27,220 nucleotides of DNA, from assembly GCA_002325245.1 (NCBI GenBank), contig DCRR01000002.1, positions 43,539 through 70,758 on the forward strand, read 5' to 3'. Position numbers and translations under genes: made by a program. Within the stretch, counting starts at the first letter, position 1. Each line of letters opens with the position of its first letter. Shown here in pieces: positions 1 to 7,161 of this stretch. The DNA is from Microbacteriaceae bacterium UBA1487. GTDB lineage: Bacteria; Actinomycetota; Actinomycetes; Actinomycetales; Microbacteriaceae. The notes under the pieces were generated by a model. It did no database searches and was not told where the DNA came from. It saw only the letters and a list, made by a program, of their open reading frames with translations.

Positions 1-9
1 CGGAGCGAC

Positions 10-330
10 CTACTCCTCGTCGTCCAGCGCGGAGAATCGCCGGGGCATCACCGCGCGCGCGGCCGCGGCCTCAAGCTCGTGCGGCTCGTGCGCCGCGCTG
101 TGAATCGACTCGAAGACCCAGTTGACGGCCGGCAGCACGCTGACGAGCAGGCCGAGGGCGCCGAGGGCGGAGAAGGTGATCGCGACGACGGGTGGTGCGA
201 CCCCCGCGCATCCGAGCTCGGTTGCGGTGCACGGCTGGCTGGCGATCGCGACGTCGACGATCGCGAAGCTGATCGCAGCGACGGCAATGGCCGCCAGGGC
301 GAACGCTCCGAGCGCGCGTCGTGAATGCAC
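10..330 (-). CDS. Small two-pass membrane protein, unknown function
   Basis: Predicted 106-residue protein starting at GTG (330) and ending at TAG (10-12). Two hydrophobic segments are visible, about residues 8-30 (FALAAIAVAAISFAIVDVA) and 47-70. Between them is a short loop holding two cysteines (CTATELGC) that could form a disulfide on the outer face. The C-terminal tail is acidic and polar (HEPHELEAAAARA, ending DDEE) and is probably cytoplasmic. I recognise no family. The start is weakly supported: no clear Shine-Dalgarno or -10 box lies upstream of the GTG, but this codon gives a normal-looking first membrane segment. The gene points away from the DUF1761 gene across a roughly 295-base gap. 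Confidence 0.6.
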   Translation of the reverse strand: MHSRRALGAFALAAIAVAAISFAIVDVAIASQPCTATELGCAGVAPPVVAITFSALGALGLLVSVLPAVNWVFESIHSAAHEPHELEAAAARAVMPRRFSALDDEE

Positions 331-625
331 CTGTCAAGCCCCCTGCCGCCCGCCCCCTGCGGTTGCTCTGTCAGCGTAGGGCGCGAGGCTGCGCCGGCAC
401 ATTCCCCCGTCTGGGGCGCCCGCGACTGGGGGGCACTCGAGCTCTGCGATGCGGCGTGAGTCCGTCGGTCACGACGACGGGCCCTCACCGCCCGCTGCCG
501 CGTACCTCCCGCGCCGACCGCGTGTCGCGCGCGGCACTCCCCGGCGCTCGGGATGCATCCCTGCCGCCCCGCAGCATCGCCGGGCGGGGTTGCGGGGGAG
601 GGGGAGGGGGAGGAGGATGCGGGGC
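331..625. other. Divergent intergenic region with a G-rich, potential G-quadruplex tract
   Basis: Non-coding stretch between two divergent small membrane-protein genes. Its right end (582-617) is a run of G tracts separated by one to four bases: GGG, GGGG, then three GGGGGA units and two GGA units. It meets the usual G3+N1-7 quadruplex rule on the plus strand (586-610) and includes the Shine-Dalgarno of the next gene. I see no convincing -10/-35 pair, RNA gene or short ORF with a ribosome binding site in the rest. Confidence 0.55.
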
Positions 626-1048
626 ATGATTCCCGAGATCAACTACATCGCCGTCATCCTCGCCACCCTGTCGAGCATGGTGGTGGGTTCCATCTGGTAC
701 GCCGAGAAGGTGTTCGGCGCGCGCTGGATGAAGCTTTCCGGGATGACCCGCGAAGACACCCAGACCGGGTTCGTGAAAGCGCTCGTGATCACCCTGATCG
801 TGAGCTTCATCACCGCGCTCGTGCTCGCCGGCACGGCGACGATCGTGCACGACTACTACGGCGGAGGCAGCTTCCTCCTCTCCGCCGTCATCACCGCGAT
901 CGTCCTCTGGGCGGGCTTCACGGCCGCGCGCTTCATCACGCACGACCTGTTCGATCGTCGCCCCGCGGGCCTCACAGTCTTGAATGTCGCGCACGAACTC
1001 GTCACGCTCGTCGTCATGGCGCTGATCATCGGCGTCTGGCCGGCTTAA
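626..1048 (+). CDS. DUF1761 family membrane protein
   Basis: Predicted 140-residue integral membrane protein. The N-terminus (IPEINYIAVILATLSSMVVG followed by IWYAEKVFGARWMKLSG) is typical of DUF1761. That family has four membrane helices and a conserved W-Y near the end of the first helix; its function is unknown. Further helices lie near residues 50-75, 85-105 and 118-138. The ATG at 626 is chosen because AGGAGG at 611-616 sits nine bases before it. The in-frame ATG at 617 touches that Shine-Dalgarno directly and is less likely. The gene ends about 40 bases before aspA, which has its own promoter. Confidence 0.8.
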   Translation: MIPEINYIAVILATLSSMVVGSIWYAEKVFGARWMKLSGMTREDTQTGFVKALVITLIVSFITALVLAGTATIVHDYYGGGSFLLSAVITAIVLWAGFTAARFITHDLFDRRPAGLTVLNVAHELVTLVVMALIIGVWPA

Positions 1049-1074
1049 CGCCTCCGAACGCGCGCGACCCGACG

Positions 1075-1080
1075 TACACT
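1075..1080 (+). promoter_or_regulatory. Leaderless -10 box for aspA
   Basis: TACACT lies seven bases before the GTG at 1088, and there is no Shine-Dalgarno before that GTG. The predicted transcription start therefore falls on or next to the start codon. No clear -35 is seen. Confidence 0.6.
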
Positions 1081-1087
1081 CGGATTC

Positions 1088-2593
1088 GTGGACGACCCCG
1101 ACGGTACGCCAGTCACTTCCGGTCCTGAGCAGGCCCCAACGCTGTTGGCCTCGCCCGGTCCGACGCGCACCGAGCGCGATTCGCTCGGCGAGATGGAGAT
1201 CCCGGATTTCGTGCTCTGGGGCATCCACACCGCCCGGGCGCTCGAGAACTTCCCGATCTCGCGCCGCGCGATCTCGAACTACCCGGATCTGATCCGCGCC
1301 CTCGCCCTGGTCAAGCAGGCCGCCGCCCGTGCCAACCGCGACCTCGGGGTGCTCAGCGCCGAGAAGGCGGACATCATCGACAAGGTCTGCGCCCGCATCG
1401 CCGACGGCGAGTGGCATGACCAGTTCGTGGTGGGTGTCGTGCAGGGCGGCGCCGGCACGAGCACCAACATGAATGCGAACGAGGTGATCGCGAACGCGGG
1501 CCTTCAGATGATGGGCTGCGGACTCGGTGAGTACCAGGCGCTGCATCCGATCGATGACGTCAATCGCAGCCAGTCGACGAACGATGTCTACCCGACGGCC
1601 ATCAAGCTCGCGATGGTGTTCGGGCTGCGCCGGCTGCTCACCGAGCACGCGCTGCTCATCGAGAGCTTCGCGGCGAAGTCGCGCGAGTTCGAGAACGTGC
1701 TCAAGGTGGGGCGCACCCAGCTGCAGGATGCGGTGCCGATGACGCTCGGCCAGGAGTTCCACGGCTTCGCGACGACGCTGCAGGAGGATTCCGACCGGCT
1801 CGGCGAGGTGATCCCCTGGCTGAACGAGATCAACCTCGGTGCGACGGCGATCGGCACCGGCATCACGGCCGACCCCCGCTACGCGGAGGCGGTGCGCCGA
1901 CACCTGGAGGAGCTGACCGGACTCCCGCAGGAGACGGCGCCGGACCTGATCGAGGCAACGGCGGATGCCGGCATCTTCATGACGGTCTCCGGCACCCTGA
2001 AGCGCGCGGCGGTGAAGCTGTCGAAGATCTGCAATGACTTGCGGCTGCTGTCGTCGGGACCGCAGGCGGGACTCGGCGAGATCTCGCTTCCGGCGCGCCA
2101 GGCCGGCTCGAGCATCATGCCCGGCAAGGTCAACCCGGTCATTCCGGAGGTCGTCAACCAGGTCGCCTTCGCGGTGATCGGGGCGGATGCGACGGTCACC
2201 GCCGCGGCGGAGGGCGGCCAGCTGCAGCTGAACGCCTTCGAGCCGGTGATCGCGCACAGCATCCTGCAGTCGCTGTTCTGGATGACGAATGCCTGCCGCA
2301 CCCTGCGCGTGAACTGCATCGACGGGATCAAAGCCAACGAGGCGCGTCTGGCGATGCAGGTCGAGTCGAGCGTGGGGGTGGTGACGGCGCTCACGCCGTA
2401 CATCGGCTACGCGGCGGCCGCCTCGCTCGCGCACGAAGCGCTGACCTCGAACGCGTCGATCTCGCAGCTGGTGCTGGATGCCGGGCTGATGACGCCCGAG
2501 CAGGTGGCGAAGGTGCTGAGACCGGAACGGCTGAGCGGACTCGTGCCCGCCACCTCGGTGATCACGCTGCCGACCCCGGAGGACATGGCGTGA
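1088..2593 (+). CDS. aspA: Aspartate ammonia-lyase
   Basis: 501 residues. The enzyme reversibly deaminates L-aspartate to fumarate and ammonia in the cytoplasm, as a tetramer. Visible family marks are the N-terminal block FVLWGIHTARALENFPIS, the substrate-binding stretch NRSQSTNDVYPTA, and the superfamily signature GSSIMPGKVNP at about residues 340-350, whose serine loop (S341/S342) carries the catalytic base. The LWGIHTARALENF block and SQSTND favour aspartase over the related fumarase FumC (SQSSND-type). It is about 20 residues longer than the common 478-residue form because of a 30-residue polar N-terminus. The GTG start at 1088 is supported by a TAnnnT box seven bases upstream (leaderless). 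Its TGA overlaps the GTG of the next gene, so the two are probably translationally coupled. Confidence 0.92.
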   Translation: MDDPDGTPVTSGPEQAPTLLASPGPTRTERDSLGEMEIPDFVLWGIHTARALENFPISRRAISNYPDLIRALALVKQAAARANRDLGVLSAEKADIIDKVCARIADGEWHDQFVVGVVQGGAGTSTNMNANEVIANAGLQMMGCGLGEYQALHPIDDVNRSQSTNDVYPTAIKLAMVFGLRRLLTEHALLIESFAAKSREFENVLKVGRTQLQDAVPMTLGQEFHGFATTLQEDSDRLGEVIPWLNEINLGATAIGTGITADPRYAEAVRRHLEELTGLPQETAPDLIEATADAGIFMTVSGTLKRAAVKLSKICNDLRLLSSGPQAGLGEISLPARQAGSSIMPGKVNPVIPEVVNQVAFAVIGADATVTAAAEGGQLQLNAFEPVIAHSILQSLFWMTNACRTLRVNCIDGIKANEARLAMQVESSVGVVTALTPYIGYAAAASLAHEALTSNASISQLVLDAGLMTPEQVAKVLRPERLSGLVPATSVITLPTPEDMA

Positions 2594-3429
2594 GCGCGGC
2601 ACCTCACGCGGCCCTGTCGTCCACACCGCTCGAACTCGATGGCGAGCGCACGGCGAAGCTGATCCCGGCACTCGCGATCGCGCTCTCGGCGTTCGCGCTC
2701 TTCGCGCTCCAGCTGCCGCTGCTCGGCTATCCGCTGCTGGTCGGCGGCCTGGTGTGGGCGCTGCTGCTCGATCGGGCGCTCGCGCAGGATCTGCTCCTGA
2801 TCGGCGTCGGCATCGCGATCGTGTCGACGACGAGCGTGGAGGCGGATGTCTCCTGGCCGAGCTTCATCCGGATCGGGATCGTGCTCGGGGCGGCCGTGCT
2901 GGTGCCGTTCCTGATCGACCGCTTCGTGTATCGCCGCCGGGCGGTGCGCTTCCCCTGGCGCAGCCGCGAGAAGAAGACGCGCCTCGAGCTGCTGTATCTG
3001 TTCGCGGTGCCCGCGCTCGGCTGGGCGATCCTGCCGTTCTACTTCATCCGGTCAGGCGCGTACGAGAACTGGCCGAACATCGAGAACGCGTCGGAGCTGG
3101 CGCGCTTCTTCGTCGGCGTCAACGCGGTCGGCACCTGGGATGAGCTGTTCTTCATCTGCACCTGTTTCGCGCTGCTGCGGCGCCACTTCCCGGTCTGGCA
3201 GGCGAACCTGCTGCAGGCGACGATCTTCGTCTCGTTCCTGTGGGAGCTCGGCTATCGCTCGTGGGGGCCGCTGCTGACGATCCCGTTCGCGCTGCTGCAG
3301 GGCTACCTGTTCAGCCGCACGCGTTCGCTCGGCTACGTGCTGATCGTGCACCTGCTCTTCGACGCGATCGTGTTCCTCGCGATCGTGCACGCGCACCATC
3401 GCGATTGGATCCCGATCTTCGTCTACTGA
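2590..3429 (+). CDS. CPBP-like intramembrane protein, probably lacking the full protease active site
   Basis: 279 residues with about eight hydrophobic segments. The C-terminal half aligns by eye with the CPBP (Rce1/abortive-infection-like) fold: WDELFFICTCFALLRR in place of motif 1, then ATIFVSFLWELGY in place of motif 2, then LFSRTRSLGYVLIVHLLFDAI covering motif 3. In active members motif 1 is EExxxR and motif 2 FxxxH. Here the first Glu is Asp, the Arg is Ile, and the motif 2 His is replaced by Leu. Only the motif 3 His remains. It may be a non-catalytic relative, and assignment to the family is moderate. The GTG start overlaps the aspA stop by four bases (GTGA). The 3' end overlaps the opposing acidic-protein gene by seven bases. 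Confidence 0.7.
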   Translation: MSAAPHAALSSTPLELDGERTAKLIPALAIALSAFALFALQLPLLGYPLLVGGLVWALLLDRALAQDLLLIGVGIAIVSTTSVEADVSWPSFIRIGIVLGAAVLVPFLIDRFVYRRRAVRFPWRSREKKTRLELLYLFAVPALGWAILPFYFIRSGAYENWPNIENASELARFFVGVNAVGTWDELFFICTCFALLRRHFPVWQANLLQATIFVSFLWELGYRSWGPLLTIPFALLQGYLFSRTRSLGYVLIVHLLFDAIVFLAIVHAHHRDWIPIFVY

Positions 3430-3629
3430 GCGTCGTCGACCGGCGCCGCGGTCGCCCCGTCCAGTTCGGCTTCGGGATCGGTCTCCGGCTCGACTTCGAC
3501 TCGTTCGTCGGGGTCGATCGTCGGCGGCGGCAGTTCGGTCTCGACGGCGTCGTCGAGGGGCACCTCGCGCTCGTCCTCGGGGTTCGGAACGTACTCGAGG
3601 GTGTCGTCGGTGTTCGGCTCTCGTTCCAT
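3423..3629 (-). CDS. Small acidic, proline/glutamate-rich protein
   Basis: 68 residues with no hydrophobic segment. It is dominated by Asp, Glu, Pro and Thr (for example EDEREVPLDDAVETELPPP), so it is likely disordered. I recognise no family. The start at 3629 is preferred over the upstream ATG at 3653 because AAGGAG lies at a normal distance before it and the Shine-Dalgarno would otherwise fall inside the gene. The stop TAG (3423-3425) lies inside the end of the convergent CPBP-like gene. The next gene on this strand (DUF7218, 3692) is about 60 bases upstream and may be co-transcribed. Confidence 0.6.
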   Translation of the reverse strand: MEREPNTDDTLEYVPNPEDEREVPLDDAVETELPPPTIDPDERVEVEPETDPEAELDGATAAPVDDAQ

Positions 3630-3691
3630 GGCGGACTCCTTCCGTGCTGTCATTGTCGCGTGCGGTGCGGGCGAGGGGGAGGTCTTGCGGA

Positions 3692-3958
3692 TCAGTGCTC
3701 CCGCAGTCGGCGGATGAGCTCGTGCTTGCGCAGGTCGGAGTAGCCGGTCAGCCCGAGCTCTTTCGCCCGGGAGCGAAGATCCGAGACCGTCCAGTCGTCG
3801 TAGGAGGGCGATTCCCCGCCGCGCTCGCCGACGGCGCTGCGGCCGTCGCGAGCGGCCGCGTTGGAGATCCGCGCGGCCTTCTCCTTGCTGCTGCCTTCGG
3901 CGCGGAGCTTCTCGTAGAGCTCCGGATCCTTGAGTGAGGTGTCGCGGGTGGTGGGCAT
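3692..3958 (-). CDS. DUF7218 / Rho-N-domain small protein
   Basis: 88 residues. The N-terminal half (SLKDPELYEKLRAEGSSKEK and ARISNAAARDGRSAVGERGG) matches the DUF7218-type proteins common in actinobacteria and other soil bacteria. The C-terminal half (DDWTVSDLRSRAKELGL then GYSDLRKHELIRRLREH) is the short helix-extended-helix Rho termination factor N-terminal/SAP-like nucleic-acid-binding module. It is charged, has no signal peptide, and is probably a cytoplasmic DNA- or RNA-binding protein. A strong Shine-Dalgarno (AAAGGAG) precedes the ATG by about seven bases. The gene follows the stress-type SDR gene on the same strand with a gap of about 60 bases, so an operon is plausible. Confidence 0.82.
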   Translation of the reverse strand: MPTTRDTSLKDPELYEKLRAEGSSKEKAARISNAAARDGRSAVGERGGESPSYDDWTVSDLRSRAKELGLTGYSDLRKHELIRRLREH

Positions 3959-4016
3959 TCGATCTCTCCTTTCAGGGCGGTGGTCGGGCGGCGGCTCCGG
4001 AGGCGGCGGCTCGGGG

Positions 4017-4898
4017 TCAGAGCGGCTTGCCGCCGGTGACCGGAACGATCGCCCCGGACACGTATGAGGAGGCCGGGTCGGCGAGGAACACGTAGGCGGG
4101 CGCCAGCTCGGCGGGCTGCCCGGCGCGCCGCAGCGGCGTGTCCTGGCCGAAGTCGGGCAGCGATTCCGGCCAGCTGGTGGCGGGGATGAGCGGGGTCCAG
4201 ATCGGGCCCGGCGCGACGGCGTTCACGCGGATGCCGCGGCAGCCGAGCTGCCGCGCGAGCGCCTTCGTGAACGCGACCTGCGCCGCCTTGGTCATCGCGT
4301 AGTCGATGAGAGCCGGGGAGGGGTCGAAGGCCTGAATCGAGGTGGTCGAGATGATGGAGGAGCCGGGTTTCAGATGCGGAATGGCGGCGCGCGCCATCCA
4401 GAGCGGCGAGTACAGATTGGTCTCGAACACGCGCTGGAACTCCTCGGTCGGCAGGTGCTCAAGGCCGTCGCGGTTCTCCTGGTAGGCGGCGTTGAGCACC
4501 AGGATGTCGAGTCCGCCGAACCGTTCGACGACGGTCTCGACGGCGGTCTCGTTGGCCTCCTCGCTGCGGAGGTCGCCGGGAAGCCCCATGCCGACCCGGC
4601 CCGCATGCTCGACCCAGCCGATGGTGGCGGCGGCGTCGTCGACCTCGTCGGGCAGGTAGGTGATGGCGACGTCGGCGCCTTCGCGGGCGAAGGCGATCGC
4701 GATGGCGCGGCCGATGCCGGAGTCGCCGCCGGTGATGAGGGCGCGCATCCCGTGCAGACGTCCGGAGCCGACATAGCTCTCTTCGCCGTGGTCGGGCACG
4801 GGAACGGTCGCCTGGGTGAGGCCGGGCTGCTCCTGCTGCTGCTCGGGGAAGCCGTCGGTGCGGTAGCGGGTCACCGGATTCAGGTCGAGGTTCGTCAT
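4017..4898 (-). CDS. SDR family oxidoreductase (YghA / general stress protein 39 type)
   Basis: 293 residues. This is a short-chain dehydrogenase with the long proline/glutamine-rich N-terminal extension (about 48 residues) typical of the YghA/GSP39 group. The NAD(P)-binding glycine motif TGGDSGIG is at 56-63, the NAG-like motif reads NAAY (about 136-139), and the catalytic Ser187, Tyr200 and Lys204 are present (YAMTK). A C-terminal GAIVPVTGG is usual for classical SDRs. Enzymes of this group reduce small carbonyl compounds and are often induced by general stress; the substrate is not predictable. It is followed by DUF7218 on the same strand, a pairing that fits stress genes. The ATG at 4898 has only a weak upstream signal. 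Confidence 0.88.
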   Translation of the reverse strand: MTNLDLNPVTRYRTDGFPEQQQEQPGLTQATVPVPDHGEESYVGSGRLHGMRALITGGDSGIGRAIAIAFAREGADVAITYLPDEVDDAAATIGWVEHAGRVGMGLPGDLRSEEANETAVETVVERFGGLDILVLNAAYQENRDGLEHLPTEEFQRVFETNLYSPLWMARAAIPHLKPGSSIISTTSIQAFDPSPALIDYAMTKAAQVAFTKALARQLGCRGIRVNAVAPGPIWTPLIPATSWPESLPDFGQDTPLRRAGQPAELAPAYVFLADPASSYVSGAIVPVTGGKPL

Positions 4899-4997
4899 GT
4901 CTCCGGTTTACGTCGTCACGTGGCTCCGCGGGTCGGTTCTGCCCGCCTTCTCACCGCGCGCACAGCGCCCGTTCAGCCGAAGGGGTCCGCCGGACCG

Positions 4998-5540
4998 CTA
5001 CGGCGCGAGGTCTCGCGACCGCGCCACGAGCGGCAGCAGGAACCAGGCGACGATCGCGAGTGAGAGCGTGACGCTGCCCGCGACGATCCCGGCGGTGCGG
5101 CCGAGGACGACATCGAAGATCAGCAGCGCTGTGCCGGTGAGGGTGCCGGCGAGTGTGACGAAGGTGATCCGCATGATGACGTTCGCCAGCGCGACGAGCT
5201 GCGGCTTCGCGCGCTGCCGAAACAGTGCGCGGTGCAGGGTGACCGGCGTGAGCGCCAGCAGGGTGGCGAGCACCGCGAAGCCGACGAGCACGAGGTAGAT
5301 GATGCGCTCATGGGCCTCGAGCTCGCTGAAGCGGGACTGGAAGGGGATCGTGAGCAGGAATCCGGTCAGGATCTGGGAGCCGGTCTGGGTGACCCGCAGC
5401 TCCTGCAGGATCTCGCCCCAGTTGCGGTCGAGACGCTCGACCTCGGTCTCGTTGCGGCCGTCCGCCCCGCCGCCGTTGCGACCATCGCTCCCCGGTTGTG
5501 CGTGTGCGTCCTCGCGGGCGCCTGACTGCTCCGTCGCCAT
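4998..5540 (-). CDS. DUF6328 family membrane protein
   Basis: 180 residues. After a hydrophilic N-terminus of about 40 residues comes the family hallmark LDRNWGEILQELRVTQTGSQ followed by ILTGFLLTIPFQSRF. Four hydrophobic helices follow, the first overlapping ILTGFLLTIPF. Function is unknown. The start at 5540 is chosen over longer in-frame options because a TAGGAT box stands seven bases upstream with no Shine-Dalgarno, matching the leaderless pattern elsewhere in the window. The gene begins ten bases after the end of the Ada-AlkA gene. About 100 bases separate it from the SDR gene downstream. Confidence 0.82.
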   Translation of the reverse strand: MATEQSGAREDAHAQPGSDGRNGGGADGRNETEVERLDRNWGEILQELRVTQTGSQILTGFLLTIPFQSRFSELEAHERIIYLVLVGFAVLATLLALTPVTLHRALFRQRAKPQLVALANVIMRITFVTLAGTLTGTALLIFDVVLGRTAGIVAGSVTLSLAIVAWFLLPLVARSRDLAP

Positions 5541-5547
5541 GGTCCCG

Positions 5548-5553
5548 ATCCTA
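5548..5553 (-). promoter_or_regulatory. Leaderless -10 box for the DUF6328 gene, overlapping the Ada-AlkA stop
   Basis: TAGGAT on the minus strand, seven bases before the ATG at 5540. Its first three bases are the TAG stop codon of the upstream Ada-AlkA gene (5551-5553), so a stop codon and a promoter element share bases. Confidence 0.5.
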
Positions 5554-7077
5554 GAAGTCGGCGCCGTCGCTGTCGCGGAGATTCGGCGCACTCGAAGTCG
5601 AGGCTCTGCGGGGCGGCGGGGGGCCGGGCCGCGCCCGCCAGAGGTGCATCGTCGCGTAGCTGCGCCAGGGCGCCCACCGTGCGGCGTGGGCCGCGAGCGC
5701 GGCGGCGGATCCGGGGAGGCTGTGGGCCGCCGCCGTCTGGCGCACGATCAGATCTTCGGCCAGGAAGGTGTCGGGATGCCCGAGGACGCGCATCGCGACA
5801 TAGCCGGCCGTCCACGGTCCGATGCCGGGCACCGCGAGGAGCGCCGCGCGCAGCTCCTCGGAGCGGGTCTCGGGGTCGAGACGCAGGCGTCCGTCGAGGA
5901 TCGCGTGGGCGGCCGCGACGATCGTCGCGATCCGGCGGGCGGGACCGCGCAGCGCCTCGGCGCCGTGCTCGGCGAACTGCAGGGCGGAGGGGAAGCGTCC
6001 GCCGCCCAGCTCCGTCACCAGGCGACCGGTGACGGTGCGCGCGGCGGCGACCGAGATCTGCTGCCCGAGGAGGGTGCGGAACAAGGTCTCGGCGCCGTCG
6101 ACGCTGCCGGGCAGGCGGACGCCAGGGCGCGCGGAGACGAGGGGGGCGAGCACCGGATCGGCGGCGAGGGCGCGGTCGACAGCGAGGGCATCGGCGTCGA
6201 GATCGAACAGCCGTCGGAGCCGGGCCGAGAGCGCGGGCACGTCGGCGAGATCGTCGAGCCGGGCTCGCACGATGACGCCGGGCCGATCGGCGTCGACGCG
6301 CACGCGCACGGATGCCTCCCCGCGGGGCAGGGCGAAGGTGCGGGCGAACTCGGCCGGGTCCTCGCTCTCGAGGCCGGGGACGGCGTGGTCGGCGAAGAAG
6401 TGCAGCAGGCCGGTGCCGTCGAAGGGCTCGCGGGCGGGGAGTCGCAGCGTGAGCGCGGTGCCCGGGGTGGTGCCGACACCCGCGGGTTCGGGGGCGAGCG
6501 CTCGAGACCCGCGACGAGCGAGCGCCCGCAGTTCGGTCGGGCTCGTGCGGTACAGCTCGGCGATCGTGTCGTTGAACTGCCGGAGGCTGCCGAATCCGGC
6601 CGCAAAGGCGACGTCGGTGATGGGCAGCTCGGTCACGGCGAGCAGCGTGCGCGCGGTGTGCGCGCGGTGCGCCCGGGCGAGGGCGAGCGGCCCCGCCCCG
6701 AGCTCGGTGCGCAGCACACGACCGAGGTGGCGGCTGCTGTAGCCGAGGCGCCGCGCGAGGCCTTCGACGCCGTCGCGCTCCACCACGCCGTCGTCGATCA
6801 GGCGCATGGCGCGCGAGGCGAGGTCGTCGCGCAGATTCCACTCGGGGGAGCCGGGAACCGCGTCGGGCTGGCAGCGTTTGCAGGCTCGCAGACCCGCCTC
6901 GTGGGCGGCGGCCGCGGTGCGGAAGAACCTCACGTTCTGCGGTTTCGCGGTGACGGCCGGGCAGCTCGGTCGGCAGTAGATGCCGGTGGTGGTGACCCCG
7001 GCGATGAACTGCCCGTCGAAGCGCGCGTCGCGGGCCGACAGGGCGGCGTAGCGTTCGGCGAAGGCGGCGTCGGGCAT
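5551..7077 (-). CDS. Ada-AlkA fusion: Ada metal-binding/AraC regulator plus DNA-3-methyladenine glycosylase II
   Basis: 508 residues. Order of domains: an Ada N-terminal zinc domain (about 10-75) with the four expected cysteines C35, C39, C66 and C69 (YCRPSC and CKRC); an AraC-type helix-turn-helix region (about 85-185, including VEGLARRLGYSSRHLGRVLR and FAAGFGSLRQFNDTI); an AlkA N-terminal domain; and a C-terminal HhH-GPD glycosylase domain with hairpin VPGIGPWTAGYVA and a catalytic aspartate near 442 (FLAEDLIV). C35 is the expected acceptor of methyl groups from DNA phosphotriesters, which switches Ada into an activator. The glycosylase removes 3-methyladenine and related alkylated bases. 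The O6-methylguanine methyltransferase domain of E. coli Ada (PCHR motif) is absent. The tail after about 490 is proline/serine-rich and low in complexity. The divergent FAD-oxidase gene starts 85 bases away. Confidence 0.9.
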   Translation of the reverse strand: MPDAAFAERYAALSARDARFDGQFIAGVTTTGIYCRPSCPAVTAKPQNVRFFRTAAAAHEAGLRACKRCQPDAVPGSPEWNLRDDLASRAMRLIDDGVVERDGVEGLARRLGYSSRHLGRVLRTELGAGPLALARAHRAHTARTLLAVTELPITDVAFAAGFGSLRQFNDTIAELYRTSPTELRALARRGSRALAPEPAGVGTTPGTALTLRLPAREPFDGTGLLHFFADHAVPGLESEDPAEFARTFALPRGEASVRVRVDADRPGVIVRARLDDLADVPALSARLRRLFDLDADALAVDRALAADPVLAPLVSARPGVRLPGSVDGAETLFRTLLGQQISVAAARTVTGRLVTELGGGRFPSALQFAEHGAEALRGPARRIATIVAAAHAILDGRLRLDPETRSEELRAALLAVPGIGPWTAGYVAMRVLGHPDTFLAEDLIVRQTAAAHSLPGSAAALAAHAARWAPWRSYATMHLWRARPGPPPPRRASTSSAPNLRDSDGADF

Positions 7078-7149
7078 GCTTCAGGGTGTCACGCGGGAGG
7101 CGGGTCTGTCAGCGGAAATCGGACATCGCGAGCGGGCGCCAGCGCCGGA

Positions 7150-7155
7150 TAGCCT
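7150..7155 (+). promoter_or_regulatory. Leaderless -10 box for the GlcD-like gene
   Basis: TAGCCT sits six bases before the ATG at 7162. No Shine-Dalgarno is visible in the short spacer CGGGGC. Confidence 0.5.
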
Positions 7156-7161
7156 CGGGGC

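Noticed and set aside
485..2671. Long minus-strand open frame of 728 codons over aspA
   Set aside because: It is arginine/histidine-rich with no recognisable motif and lies opposite well-supported genes; such frames arise from high GC content.
5299..7152. Long plus-strand open frame of 617 codons over the Ada-AlkA gene
   Set aside because: Glycine/arginine-rich and low in complexity; the opposite strand carries a clear multidomain protein.
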